Shown: one piece after another, positions 1 to 10,622 of the stretch
How positions within the stretch are numbered: the first letter of the stretch is position 1
How the letters are laid out: every line of letters starts with the position of its first letter
Source of the DNA: Nectonema munidae
Lineage: Eukaryota; Nematomorpha; Nectonematoida; Nectonematidae
DNA: 64,000 nt
Assembly (NCBI GenBank): GCA_030549495.1
Contig: JAUIRK010000936.1
Span: 310,001-374,000, forward strand
Direction: 5' to 3'
Translations under genes and position numbers: made by a program
Notes under the pieces: model-generated
Databases searched by the model: none
What the model saw: the letters and a program-made list of their open reading frames with translations, nothing else
Told to the model about the DNA's origin: nothing

Positions 1-385
1 ATATTTTACAACTAAAAGGTGTTTTTCTATTGTTTACAATAAAGGAATTGCTAAATATAATTCAAACATTAAAAATGACAGAAATGAAATTTTTAGCACG
101 TTTTTTCATAGATATTTATTTTATTTAATGATTAGTTTTTTTTTATCTAGATCGTCTTTTGAATAGTTGGCAATGGTTCTAGACTTTCCTTCAAAATTTT
201 GCTATGGTCTAAATTTTATTCAAAAAAGTTATAAATCTCCGACCTTATTTTTCTCTCCTCTTGAATACATTTAAATATTAAAATTTAATTAAATAAAACA
301 CCAAAAAGATTTAAAATCGATATCCAACGTACACAGTTTTCCTCTTCTGGTACTTCTATCAAAACTTCTGGCATTTTTATCATTT

Positions 386-1110
386 ATGAAGAAGGAAGTC
401 CTTTATATAAGAAAAAATGTATTCCAGGGTCAACAAAGTATACAGATGAAATCAGAAATAATTAAATCACAGTTTATTCGTATTGCTAGCGTGAATAATA
501 CTTTAAAGAGAGTGGTCGATGATTTAAGTAACCTTAGAAATTTTTTCATTAAAAATGGATATCAAGTTAATTTTATGAATGTTTGGAAAATTTGAAAACG
601 GATATGGGGATATTAAGAATAGATATTTATCTCAATTTAATATAAAACGTATGACCTACAAATTACGTTTGGAAGACCAAAATATAAAGGAAATCAAATA
701 TTGAGGAAATAATTTGAAAACTAGGAAAAATAGGCTTTGTAAAAATAGGAACCAGTCCTCTTTTTATATAGTAACGTGTTTAAAACGGTATATCAATAAC
801 AACAATTTTAGTATTCAAATGATACTTATCAGTCTCCCAAAATTTAAAAAAGTATGATTAAAAATCTATTCTTTCATTTCTAAAATTGTGATTTTCAAAA
901 TACGATTCTGATTCGTAAAAAACATGGCATAGATATAATCAAAGATGCAAATTAATTCAACCTTATTGTAACAAAAAAATGCGTTTATTTAATTAAATGT
1001 ACGTGGTGTGGAAGTTCATATGCTGGGGAAACAGGAAGAGTAATATTTTATAGAATTAGAGAACATTGGAACCATGCCAGAAATAAAAGCTGAGTAAATC
1101 ATTTGGTAAG
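386..1110 (+). mobile_element. Penelope-like retroelement (PLE) 3' relic
   Basis: A degraded C-terminal part of a Penelope-like element. The frame from 386 to 595 resembles the region after the PLE reverse transcriptase core (FIRIAS, then a leucine-rich stretch, then KNGYQVNF, matching the family pattern of an R-rich RIxS block followed by L..F...GYP). Near 990-1090 a frame reads YLIKCTWCGSSYAGETGRV followed by IREHW, the CxxC and GIY-YIG-like endonuclease signature of PLEs (Y-x-GET-x-R...RI-x-EH). No reverse transcriptase core is recognisable upstream within the window. The copy is broken and looks old. Family assignment rests on the endonuclease motif; a bacterial-type GIY-YIG protein is unlikely in this context. 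Confidence 0.6.
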
Positions 1111-1137
1111 CATTATAATGATAATAATCTTCTAAAG

Positions 1138-1160
1138 CAGTGGTTCTCAACCTTTTTTTA
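1138..1160. mobile_element. hAT-like terminal sequence
   Basis: CAGTGGTTCTCAACC followed by a T run is a terminal inverted repeat start typical of hAT-superfamily elements. I could not find a matching right end nearby, so this may be a solitary terminus or the edge of a decayed non-autonomous copy. It follows directly on the PLE relic. The stretch from 1160 to 2180 holds no recognisable gene. Confidence 0.35.
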
Positions 1161-2180
1161 TTTTAATATTTTTCAGTATCAAATTTTTGAGGTTATGATA
1201 AAGAAAATAGTATATAATTAAAATTCATATTGAAATACTTTTCTCGACCCTGATTTTTTGTGGATAATTTTTTAATTTATATCTTTTGCCATAATTGAAT
1301 TTCATATTTCCTTTCGATTTAAGTCATCTTGTACTAATGAAATGATATCCAAGATAACAGCATGACGCTTTGGAAGTAGTTTTCTCATTTTCGATGTATA
1401 TAACAGACATCTAATTATTAATAACAAACTTTTTTTCATTTTTAGTTTAAGTAATATGGAAATTAATGAGTATGGCAATAGTGTGACGTTAAAACGGACA
1501 TGAGTTTTTTGTAATTTAGAAACTTAAAAAACTTTGTGAATTTAATCAAGCTATACAATCTTAGCACATTAAATCCATTCATTAGAAGCTAACGTATAAT
1601 TTCTCAGTTAATTTTTTGATAAATATCATGTCACAAACGAATTTACATAAGGTAGCAGTCTAACCAATGACTCTACTGTAATTAAATATGAATAAATCAA
1701 GGTTTTAAAAGTACTACTTTATAAAATAAATGCAAAACTAAAATATAACTGGAAAATTAAAAAAAAGTAAATATTTGAAAAATGCACACTTTTAGTAATA
1801 ATTTGACACTAATTTTACTATGATAGTACAATTTTGAGGTAAACCTTTGCGTAGAATTAGAGTAGGATACATTTGGTATTCAATGCCAAACATTTAGTTT
1901 ATTGATAAAAAGTAATCATTAACGCACACAAGAAAAGGTATATTTAAATATTCTTAATGTCAAGTAACAACAAAAATATTTTTATGAAACTCAAAATACG
2001 TATAATTTATCGCAGTTCATAAAATCGATTTGTTGCAAATTATTTTGAATATGCGCGTGCTCCCTTCTTTGAGCCAGGATATATTACCTCCCTTACAAAT
2101 TGACAAAAGTAATTCGATTATGTGTGTTAAGAGTATTATCGAGTAGATGTTTTGATTTTGCCATAATTTTAGTAGTATAT

Positions 2181-2200
2181 ACCTTATTTGTAGACAATAA
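2181..2200 (+). promoter_or_regulatory. possible splice acceptor just upstream of EXO1 ATG
   Basis: The sequence accttatttgtag followed by acaataa and then ATG resembles a pyrimidine-rich 3' splice site (AG at 2192-2193) seven bases before the start codon. The VPS13 gene in this window has a similar arrangement. It could be the acceptor of a 5'UTR intron or a spliced-leader trans-splice site. In AT-rich DNA such a motif also arises by chance. Confidence 0.35.
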
Positions 2201-3646
2201 ATGGGCATTAAAGGCCTTATTCCCTTTCTTAGAGAAAGCTTTGAGCCAGCAAACCTTTCAAACTTTTCCAAAAAAACGGTGGCTATTGATGCTTACTGTC
2301 TTCTTCATAAGGGTGTATTTAGCTGTGCAAATGAAATTCTGAAGGGGGAATGTGATCCTCTTAGGTATATTGGATACTCTTTAAAGTTTGTCGAAAAACT
2401 CCTCTCTCTCAAAATTAAACCCGTTTTTGTTTTCGATGGATGCAATTTGCCAGCAAAAGCTCCTACCGAAGAGAGGAGAAGGAGTAAAAGAAAAGAAGCG
2501 AAGAAAAAAGCGATAAAGTGTGAAATGCGCGGAGATAAGAAGGGATTTAGAGAAGCTGCGATCCAGGCAGTAGGCGTAACACCTAAAATGGCTAGAGAGC
2601 TAGTAGTGGCCTTGCGCAATCTTGGAATAGATTACATCATTGCTCCATATGAGGCCGATGCACAACTAGCATACATGGAGTTTTACAACTTTGTTGATGC
2701 CATAATTACCGAAGATTCTGATTTAATTGTCTTTGGCTGCTCAAATATTCTTTACAAACTTGATATAAACACAGGATCGTGCCTTCACTTTCAGAGATCT
2801 CGCTTAAGCGTAGCTTTAGGTCAGTTATGCGATCACTTCACATTTGAAACTTTTCAAGCTATGTGCATTTTATCAGGCTGTGATTACCTAGATTCCTTAC
2901 AAGGAATCGGTCTGAATAAATCCAAAAAATTATTTATCCTCTCCAGGAACTCGAACTTAACATTTGTCATTTCCAAAATACCATCTTATTTGGGCATGAA
3001 ATCATTAGAAGTTAATAAAGATTATATCGATGGCTTTTCCAGAGCTATCAATACTTTCCGATATCAATTAGTTTTTGATTTATTTGATTTTTCTTTGTGT
3101 CCTCTAACGTCGTGTTCTGATTATGCTCTGACCCCACATCTTGACTACACTGGGGCAAAAGTTGAAGATTCCCTCGCTCTTAATATGGCACTTGGTAATG
3201 TTGATCTTGAGGATAGAGAGTTTAAAGTTATTGATGACTACACAATTGAAGAGCATTTACGTAATTATTACGACAGCAAACTTCCGCTTGAAACACCAAG
3301 TATTTGGAGTAATCATGAAAAGGGAAAACCACGACCTCCTTTACAACCCTTCATCAATGTCAAAATCTCTAAAAGCATCATACTTGAAAACGTATCCAAT
3401 ATTCCATTTTTATCCCAAGAAAGAATTTCAAGGAAGAGATCACATTCTCCTATTTTCAACGCTAAACCAGTCAATGTAAAAAGAAATTTTAATGTCAAAG
3501 TAAAAAGTAAGTATTTTTTCAATTCATCCACTCCAAATAAAGAAAATGTTGCGTTCTTGGAAACGAATCAAAAAGTTGTTGTTCAAGAAAAGAGGTATGA
3601 GACGAGATATGCAAAAATGCGAGCGTTAGCCAACTCTACCTTTTGA
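2201..3646 (+). CDS. EXO1: Exonuclease 1 (Rad2/XPG family 5'-3' exonuclease and flap endonuclease)
   Basis: A 481-residue protein that should act in the nucleus in mismatch repair and in 5' end resection at double-strand breaks. The XPG N region starts at the required N-terminal MGIKGLIPFL and carries D30 (VAIDAYCLLH) and D79 (VFVFDG) with the basic stretch ERRRSKRK at 91-98. The XPG I region holds APYEADAQLAY (E151, D153) and ITEDSDLIVF (D172, D174). D228 in LSGCDYL and the helix-hairpin motif QGIGL (234-238) follow. All seven metal-binding acidic residues match the human positions within three residues. The nuclease core is complete. The C-terminal tail (about residues 350-481) is basic and much shorter than in the ~850-residue human protein, so the usual MMR-partner binding region is reduced. 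It is a single exon. The start is fixed because the N-terminal Gly is part of the active-site architecture. Confidence 0.96.
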   Translation: MGIKGLIPFLRESFEPANLSNFSKKTVAIDAYCLLHKGVFSCANEILKGECDPLRYIGYSLKFVEKLLSLKIKPVFVFDGCNLPAKAPTEERRRSKRKEAKKKAIKCEMRGDKKGFREAAIQAVGVTPKMARELVVALRNLGIDYIIAPYEADAQLAYMEFYNFVDAIITEDSDLIVFGCSNILYKLDINTGSCLHFQRSRLSVALGQLCDHFTFETFQAMCILSGCDYLDSLQGIGLNKSKKLFILSRNSNLTFVISKIPSYLGMKSLEVNKDYIDGFSRAINTFRYQLVFDLFDFSLCPLTSCSDYALTPHLDYTGAKVEDSLALNMALGNVDLEDREFKVIDDYTIEEHLRNYYDSKLPLETPSIWSNHEKGKPRPPLQPFINVKISKSIILENVSNIPFLSQERISRKRSHSPIFNAKPVNVKRNFNVKVKSKYFFNSSTPNKENVAFLETNQKVVVQEKRYETRYAKMRALANSTF

Positions 3647-4063
3647 AATATCTTTTTTATAATTATTTTTTAAATAATATTTTTGTAGTTTTCTACTAAT
3701 TTGAATTTCTTATAAACTCATATTTTGTCAATCAAATTTTTTCTTCAGGATCCAAGAATTTTTAGCTTTAATGGCCCTAATTTACACTTTATTCAATTCA
3801 CATTCAGTAAAATATGGGTGTAAGGAACTACCATTCGGCGTCAATTTTAATTCGTTATATCAGGACGGACATATAACAGATAAAATTTGTGAATAAAAAT
3901 GCTTTATTTCAAATAGTACAAACACTTTATATCACACATAGTGTATTAAACATGTCGTTGCGCACATGTAAATCGAATTTATATTCACACACAGGCGTCA
4001 ATAAAAGATATAAGTACATGTAATTATTAGGTGAATTTAAAAGTCATGATAATAAAAATAAAA
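3647..4063. other. EXO1 3' flank, no gene seen
   Basis: AT-rich 3' flank of EXO1. An AATAAA-type hexamer lies at about 3892, some 250 bases past the stop. I see no coding signal or repeat end here. Confidence 0.4.
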
Positions 4064-4230
4064 TTATTACGCGTCTTTAATAAAGTGTGCGATCTTCTGT
4101 TGTTTTACAACTCTGTTGAGCTTAGTCATAATATCATCTGTTAACTCCGCAATACGATTGAAATAAAGTTCTTCAAAACCCTTGGTTAAACCATTGTCTT
4201 TTAAACTTGGTAAACTTCCACAGTTTGAGG
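4064..4230 (-). pseudogene. short open C-terminal-like coding fragment of unknown origin
   Basis: On the minus strand a frame with no start codon runs about 55 codons to a TAA. It includes LPSNCGSLPSLKDNG, then GFEELYFNRIAELTDD, and ends KQQKIAHFIKDA. The composition looks protein-like (mixed charged helix) rather than AT noise. I do not recognise the family. It could be a terminal exon of a spliced gene or a transposon remnant next to the Tigger relic. Confidence 0.3.
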
Positions 4231-4259
4231 GGAGCAACGTTATATAATGTTAATTTATA

Positions 4260-5170
4260 ATGACTTTGCGGTATACGGGGCTTAGAAATTAGTACGCCAT
4301 AACTGAAATTTTGTTATAGCCGACTTCGTTATAGGCGGTTTAATTTAAACACAATAAAGAGGAGATTTTGACGAGACAAACAAATTGTTTCGTTATAAGC
4401 GCAATTTTGTTATAAACCGACAATTAGAAGAGGTTAAGATTTTAACTACATCAATAAGGTCAATTGAACTTAATCCCTCGTATATCGTAGAATATAAAGT
4501 TATTTTTATATCTTTCTATGTGAAAAAAAGATGCACAAAATTAAAAATTTGAAACTGAAATAAATTAAAACATCAGAAGCCATTCCTCAGACAACTGGGC
4601 ATTCATCCAGGCCTTTCTGCTGTAACGCCAATCTACAGGCAGAGTTGCATAGTTTTGACATTTCTGAAACATCTAGGTTTTTTGGAATAGCCAATAACCA
4701 GTGACTTTAATTTCTCAGTTCGACATGTTTGCAGCAAGAACTGTCAAACGTTCCTTGTGATGTTTTGTCCCATGATTAGTGTCTCCATTCTCTACAAGAG
4801 ACTTTTTAGGTAAAGCTTTGTAAAACAAGCCTTTCTCATCGCAATTAAAAATATCAGCACTGTACTCATCAGTGAGGGAATCAATTATTTGTTTCCATGT
4901 GGACACAATGTTCTGGTCCACACCCGCACTTTGAAGTTAATGTTGTTTTTTGTACGGAATCTATCAAGCCAGCCATTTGACGCTTTGAAATCATTTAAAC
5001 CCAATTCTTTAGCTATTGTCAAGGCTTTTTCTTGAAAAATGGGGCCAGAAATGGGAATATTCTTGGTTCTTTCGGCAATAAACCACTGTCAAACACGGTC
5101 GTTAACATTATCATTAGAGTTTGATGTCTTCAATCTTTTTGCTGAAGGATTGAAATTGTCATCAGCCAAA
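4260..5170 (-). pseudogene. Tigger/pogo (CENP-B-type) transposase relic with terminal repeats
   Basis: On the minus strand, in transposase order, the fragments are a Tc5/CENP-B helix-turn-helix (QWFIAERTKNIPISGP, then ALTIAKELGLNDFKASNGW, around 4950-5090), the first part of the DDE_1 domain (DEYSADIFNCDEKGLFYKAL, with the catalytic Asp, in 4715-4921) and LVIGYSKKPRCFRNVK around 4660-4710. The frame changes between fragments and stops interrupt it, so the copy is dead. At 4290-4420 the repeated CGTTATA/TTGTTATA blocks resemble the subterminal repeats of Tigger TIRs. The second and third catalytic Asp regions are missing. It is a plain DNA transposon of the same superfamily as the element at 32.3-37.7 kb. 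Confidence 0.75.
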
Positions 5171-5880
5171 CACTATTTTTTTTGTTAATTACAATTCTGT
5201 TGATAACAAATGTTTCTTACAACTCTGAACGTATCACCGAGCTTGATTGTTTTTCTGTCCCTTCTAGTAGAGCGTAAAATTTGTTTCCTATCCTTGTTTT
5301 TTGGAGCGAAAATAGTTCCTCATCAATGAAAGCAGTCTTTATAGTTTTTCTAATTCTTGTGTATATATTGTAAAATCCGGGTAACATAGTTCTGATTTTC
5401 CACAAATACCTCTTATTGTTTTTGATAGCAGGTATAGTTTTAATAGGGGTGCACATTAGGGGTATAACTTTTTCTAACTTTCTAATCCTGTATCATTTTT
5501 CAATGAATAATATTGTTTAGAGCTCAAAAATACCAATTTTACATTGAACAATCCAAAAAAACCTCGCGCGCAATGATGGAAAACTTAAAATTATATGATT
5601 TACTTAACAAAATAAAACAAAAAATTTAAATATTGCCACAAAAATATCATTTATTTATAGAAGTGAGATAAAAACTATAAAAAGATATTAAAAATGATTA
5701 GTAGCAAGAAACTTGCTGCTTAAATGTTTTTTTGATCATGAATTGTTGACAATTTCTTGCATCAGACAATATTGGTATATTTATTTTGGAACTTTCAGAA
5801 CTAAAAAATTTATCGAATGTTCATATGGCTTTCGGGCAGTTTTGTGAAAGAATCACGTTTCGCAGGCTATGATATGTCAT
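5171..5880. other. gap between two transposase relics
   Basis: No confident gene. The minus-strand frame 5217-5456 (79 codons, basic and hydrophobic) shows no recognisable domain. The segment is probably degraded transposon sequence linking the Tigger relic and the pseudogene at 5.9-7.1 kb. Confidence 0.3.
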
Positions 5881-7070
5881 TTTATCATACATTTGATTTC
5901 ATAACCAAAACGGAGACCAGTCTTTGGATATGAAATTACAATTTTTTTCCAGTTGATTTCTTAAGTTGGGAATCAAAAAAAGGCAACCAAGGCATAAGAA
6001 GCTCTGCAATTCCACCTAGCATTGTGGAGAGGTGGCAGATTTCTCCATTCTATTTTAGACTATTTGTTTGTTTCCTTGTAAAACCTAAAGGCCTGACAAA
6101 GATCAAACAAAAACCTAAAATCATCCCTCCAACCATGGTTCTCGCACAAGAAACAATCAGTATCGAACTCATAATTAGCTTCCAAAAGTTCATAATTGTT
6201 AGCGACTTCATTTACAAAATCATAGGGCAATTGAGGGCTTCTGGTTGTCCCACCTAATTAAAGTCCATAATGTGTCTCAAAACAAGATCTAGTACGTGGT
6301 GTTGACGAGCAACAAACTGTGGTATTTGAAAAGCTTTCTCAAACATGGCCTTTTGAAAGTTCACTACAACTTTATTTTCTTTACCAGTATTCATTGCCGT
6401 GGAATCACATATTATCATTTGAATACTCTTCCAAGCACTAAAGTCGTTCATCAAGTATTCAATCTCTTCAAAAAATGCTTTGGAAGAGCCATTTTTGCAA
6501 GCAAGTATTGCAAAGTTTATTTTTCGATCGCTATTTTGAGGGCACACAACTTGGTACTCTGTTTTGGAAATGATTTTTCCATCAAAACGAAGACAGAATG
6601 TTTCACCCTGCAATATATCTTTCAATTTTTGTCTGACACATTCTGCGTCTCTCATCACTCGTTTCTAAACTCCCACTTGAGTTGGAGAATCTAAATTAAT
6701 TCCATCCAGCTTGAGTGATTCACAAACGTTTGCTGTTTTTTTGTTGATAAAGAATATTTACTCACAAGTTTGGCGGCAGATGCGGCTGAGCTATTCTTTC
6801 TTTTTGTTTTTCGTTCACTGGTATAAAGTCATCGTCGCTTTCACCATCAAAGCAATCAGAGATCTCGGCATCATTTTCGTGTATTTCATTACTCAAATCG
6901 ACTGACTGCGAAGCTGGCGTGCTTTCGATGAATTTGCGTTTTGAAGGATGAATCTTTTTGATGTCAGCTTCTTTTCTGGTTCCATATCCAACTCTGACGG
7001 CTGTTTGAATTTGAGTATCGTAGAGTTTTTTTTTAAGTACAAAAGAAAGTTTCCGAATTTTAAATAATTA
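5880..7070 (-). pseudogene. unclassified transposase-like pseudogene
   Basis: The best frame is 6254-6658 (134 aa) on the minus strand: CLRFDGKIIS, MIICDSTAMNTGKENKVVV, then PQFVARQHHVLDLVLRHIMD. It continues in another frame at about 6010-6250 with YDFVNEVANNYELLEANYE and GWRDDFRFLFDLCQAFRFY, ending NARWN. An Asp followed by a D-S/T-x(3)-NTG block and then a QHHVLD block looks like an RNase H-fold transposase core (two Asp, then a His-rich helix). Upstream, around 6720-6990, an acidic linker precedes the core. Several frame changes show it is a pseudogene. I recognise the pattern as a multicopy invertebrate transposase-like family but cannot assign the superfamily. Confidence 0.5.
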
Positions 7071-7353
7071 ACTTTATAATTTATCGTGGAAGCTGCACGA
7101 ACAAAAGGGATCCAAATCACCAATATATTTTGAGAACAAAATCTAAGACAAGGATAAGACTGTGCAGTGAACATGATACAGGTTTAGAATCTCTCTCTAA
7201 CCCCAACATATCAGAGAAATATTTTCCCATGCCGTTGTTCTTTCCAAACATAGTGCATCTTGCACCATCAAAACCAATACCAACACACAGAAACCTTAAA
7301 ATCATGTTTCCACAATAATTTAGAAGTGGCTTTGGCAATAGTAAAACTAGTAA

Positions 7354-7440
7354 CCAGGGCTGCTGAGTCGGAGGAAAAATATCCTACTCCTTGCACTTAC
7401 AAAAAATCGACTCAAACTAAAAAATGACTCTAAATACTTA
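7354..7440. mobile_element. terminus of a GAGTCGGAG-type repeat (hAT-like MITE)
   Basis: CAGGGCTGCTGAGTCGGAGG begins a segment rich in GACTC/GAGTC words. It matches the reverse complement of the sequence ending at 11591 (CAGAGTTGTGGAGTCAGAGG). The two ends lie on either side of ABCF1, and their flanking 8-mers (ctagtaac and gtttatat) differ, so they are probably two separate copies rather than the ends of one element. Confidence 0.35.
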
Positions 7441-7777
7441 AAAACTTGATAATTCTTCGCTTCCTACTTTGACTATAGCAGCTTCAAATGACTGGGATGC
7501 TAGAACTTCAGACTGGAAAAAGTTCATCTGCGTGTTTTTGGTGATTATGGGCCACAAAAGTTTACTTTATTCATAAAAAAATTGACCTTAAAATTTTTTC
7601 CTTTACAATACTATTATTGTAAGAGAGCATTGATTATTTCAAAGTATTCGCTTTGAAAAGGTTTATACAAAAGCTTTCTAATCTCTGCAATTTATCTATA
7701 CTCTGTAAATGTTGTTGCCTGTGAGACTTGCAGGTCATATAATGGGGAAATATTTCTTTTTATCCTTTTACAAACTA

Positions 7778-7863
7778 TTAGTACATTTATGGCCACAAAA
7801 AATTGTCAAATTCAATAGGGATTGGTCAAAATCGCCTGCTTTACGTTAACTAAAATGGGTTAA
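7778..7863. mobile_element. degenerate copy of the TTAA-flanked MITE
   Basis: The right end reads CGCCTGCTTTACGTTAAC then AAAATGGG and TTAA (7860-7863). The body (TCAATAGGGATT) lines up with the better-preserved MITE at 18827-18940 in the same orientation. The left end is eroded (TTAG then TACATTTA instead of TTAA then CCCATTTA). It is a small non-autonomous piggyBac-type copy lying 3' of ABCF1. Confidence 0.45.
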
Positions 7864-8030
7864 TTCAGGAATTAAGAATGCAATAGTAAAAGAAAAGGTG
7901 ATTAATATTAGATTTCGAAAAGTATATTGAAGTAGAGCTGCTAACGATAATGATAAACTGTCAGTTCTTGAAGAACCTTTAAAAAACTTTTATGTGTTGA
8001 AAAATAAGTAACGAAAGAATAAAAATTTAA

Positions 8031-8036
8031 TTTATT
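8031..8036 (-). terminator. ABCF1 polyadenylation signal
   Basis: TTTATT on the plus strand is AATAAA on the coding strand, about 20 bases after the ABCF1 stop. This spacing is normal for a poly(A) signal. Confidence 0.5.
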
Positions 8037-8054
8037 TATATTTGTAAAGATGAT

Positions 8055-9941
8055 TCATTTGTCTAAATGTGAAGTTATGAGTACTTCTCCAAGTGAGTCT
8101 AATATTTCTTTTCTGTAATCATCGAAGTCTCCATCAATTTCTTGGATATCTTGATTTTCAATGATCATGAGCTTGCAATCTGCTTGGCGGATCAATCTTT
8201 CATCATGGCTGACGATAATCACGCCTCCTTTAAAATTATTGATGGCAGTGGCTAAAGCATCTATCGACTCGATGTCTAAATTATTCGTGGGTTCATCCAA
8301 TATAAGTACGTGAGGTTTAGACAGAGCTAACTCTGCTAATGCTACTCTTGATTTCTGTCCTCCTGATAGCTCTTTGTTTTTGATTGTGTGAGCATGATTT
8401 TGTAGACCTACCATGCCCAAATTTTTCCTAGCTTCTTGATGATTGATGTCGAATAATTTTTGTAGATATTCTGTCGCTGTTAATTCATTAGATAAATGCT
8501 CCCCAGAATGCTGATCAAACTTTCCAATCCTTAATAAGTTATTTTTCCTCACTTCGCCACGAATCGGTTCGATTAAGTTTTGTAGAATTTTTAGTAGCGT
8601 TGATTTTCCTACACCATTTGGCCCAACAATTGCGATTCTAGAATCCATGTCTATTCCAAAATCAATATTTTTGAACAAAATTTCATCATGCGTATAGCCA
8701 AAAGTCACACTGTGTATACCTAGGATAGGTGGACGTAGAGCTGGGGGATCAGGAATGCGAAATTCTACGGAATAATCACGAGGTCTCTGAATTAGTTCCA
8801 CCATTTGGCTTGTTTCATCAGTCTCCTTTTTCTTTTTTTCTTTATGTTGTTTGCGAGCAATGTTACCTTTTTGAGTTTCAATCGCATCTTTTGAAGATTT
8901 TCCGGAATTTTTTAATTCCTTTATTTTTTTTTCTTGCTTTTCATATTCTTTCAATATTTCGCGCTTTTTCTGTGCATGCATCTTTTTATATGAATCATAA
9001 TTTCCTTTGTAGTAGTATAGCTTTTTATTTTCTAAATTAATTACATCTGTGCAGACATTATTTAAAAAGCTTTGATCATGAGAAACAATTAGCAAGGTTT
9101 TCTTCCACGATTGAAGATAATTATCTAACCATATTACGGCATTCAAGTCCAAATGATTTGTTGGTTCATCGAGCAAAAGTAGGGTGGGCGCAAGGAAAAG
9201 AGCCCTAGCCAAAGAAACACGCATTCTCCAACCTCCAGACAAATCGATCGTTCCCTTCTCTTGCATGCTTTTTGTGAATCCCAAACCCGACAATATTCGT
9301 CTAGCACGCGCTTCAGCAGAGTCAGCATTGATCGCTTTTAATTCTTCGTACGTTTTTTCCAGCTCTTCATTAATATTCTCGTCATTACTCTGTTCTATTT
9401 CTGAAAGAAGTTTTTGTTCTTTGGTGAGTAATTCTATTCTTTTAGTATCAGAATTGATTACTGAAAGAAATGCTGGAGTATCATCTGGTTCGATTTCTTG
9501 TTCACAAAGTAAAACATCAATGTTTTCTGGAATATTTAAAGATCTATTAGCGATGTGTTTCAGTAATGATGTTTTACCCATTCCATTTGGCCCTACTAAC
9601 CCATATCTTCGACCATTTGATATTGTAAGGGTTGAATTTTGAAATAAGCATTTTCCAGCCACTGATAAACTAAAATTTTCGATTTTTATATCCTTTACAT
9701 TTTCGGGTATTTTTGTCGAAGAATTACTTAAAGAAAGGGCAAACTTTGAAATCTCCTCTATTTTGTCATTGACGGAGTTAACTTTTTTTGTTTTTGCACG
9801 TCTTTTTTCTTTGTTAGACAAACTGGAATTATCCTGTAGGATTTTTTCTGGAGTTTCTTCGTTCGGAAAATAATTCAAAATTTCATTTTTAATACTATTC
9901 TTGTTTGGCATACTTTTATATTTGGCCTTTTTTAAAGACAT
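8055..9941 (-). CDS. ABCF1: ABCF1-type ATP-binding cassette protein (ABC50)
   Basis: A 628-residue soluble ABC protein with two nucleotide-binding domains and no membrane segments. Human ABCF1 binds eIF2 and ribosomes and supports translation initiation. NBD1 has Walker A GPNGMGKT (117-124), signature LSGGW (234-238), Walker B LLLLDEP (254-260) and H-loop SHD (287-289). A charged coiled-coil linker of about residues 318-375 includes [16 protein letters not shown]2 has Walker A GPNGVGKS (440-447), LSGGQ (525-529), LILDEP (546-551) and SHD (578-580). The linker, [15 protein letters not shown] and the C-terminal [11 protein letters not shown] closely resemble animal ABCF1 rather than ABCF2 or ABCF3. 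The lysine- and glutamate-rich N-terminal domain is only about 85 residues, compared with roughly 300 in the 845-residue human protein. Single exon. All catalytic motifs are intact, so it should be functional. Confidence 0.95.
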   Translation of the reverse strand: MSLKKAKYKSMPNKNSIKNEILNYFPNEETPEKILQDNSSLSNKEKRRAKTKKVNSVNDKIEEISKFALSLSNSSTKIPENVKDIKIENFSLSVAGKCLFQNSTLTISNGRRYGLVGPNGMGKTSLLKHIANRSLNIPENIDVLLCEQEIEPDDTPAFLSVINSDTKRIELLTKEQKLLSEIEQSNDENINEELEKTYEELKAINADSAEARARRILSGLGFTKSMQEKGTIDLSGGWRMRVSLARALFLAPTLLLLDEPTNHLDLNAVIWLDNYLQSWKKTLLIVSHDQSFLNNVCTDVINLENKKLYYYKGNYDSYKKMHAQKKREILKEYEKQEKKIKELKNSGKSSKDAIETQKGNIARKQHKEKKKKETDETSQMVELIQRPRDYSVEFRIPDPPALRPPILGIHSVTFGYTHDEILFKNIDFGIDMDSRIAIVGPNGVGKSTLLKILQNLIEPIRGEVRKNNLLRIGKFDQHSGEHLSNELTATEYLQKLFDINHQEARKNLGMVGLQNHAHTIKNKELSGGQKSRVALAELALSKPHVLILDEPTNNLDIESIDALATAINNFKGGVIIVSHDERLIRQADCKLMIIENQDIQEIDGDFDDYRKEILDSLGEVLITSHLDK

Positions 9942-10559
9942 TCAAAAAAATGTTAAAGTTGAAGAGCAAGAATTTAAAGAAGAATAAGAATTGTTAAATA
10001 ACCAATGAAATTTCAACTTTTTAAACTAAAATATATATTAAATTTATTAGCATAATTATAAAATATTTGAGAATAAAATGCATAAAAATTCTTCCACAGT
10101 TTTAATATAAATGGATATATATAGTTTCATTATTGCTAAAAATTAAAATGATTACCACAAAGAGAATAATTTATTTGGAACCATAAAAACACTTATATTT
10201 TTGATGAAACACTTTGTAGTAGATTCGTAATAAATCCATCAGCCTCGCAAACTCTTGAAAATCTTGAATAGTGCACTATACTAATTGATTTAGAAAGAAG
10301 ATATCATTATTGGGATAAGTTTGGTAGAAGATTTGGTGAAAGTTTTGTTAGAATTCAAAGATGACGAAAACGAAAGAAAATGAGATTTTATGTTGACAAT
10401 TTGTTATTTTCGATGATAACGCAGAAAAAAACAGAATATTTCGTATTCTCTACGATGGAACGTTACAATTGATTCTAGAATCTAGAGGAATTTGACAATA
10501 GGTTTGGTTTTCAGGTTTAATGAAAAAAACTGCACAATAATGAAAGCACTTTCATATTT
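9942..10559. other. ABCF1 5' flank, no gene seen
   Basis: AT-rich sequence upstream of ABCF1. Unlike EXO1 and VPS13, no splice-acceptor-like AG lies within 10 bases of the ABCF1 start. No coding frame is recognisable. Confidence 0.4.
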
Positions 10560-10622
10560 TTTTCTAGGGGGGGGACAACTTTGCCTCCCTCCTAGAAAAA
10601 AATTCTGGTTACGCCTCTGGAC
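10560..10622. repeat. short repeat end with G-run and GGTTACGCCTCTG terminus
   Basis: A run of eight G, then a CTCC-rich block and CTGGTTACGCCTCTG, read in reverse starts CAGAGGCGTAACCAG. That is a widespread terminal sequence of non-autonomous invertebrate repeats. Similar starts occur near 20696 (CCAGGGCGGATCTAG) and 39018 (CAGTAGCGTATCCAG). Only one end of each is recognisable. Confidence 0.3.
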
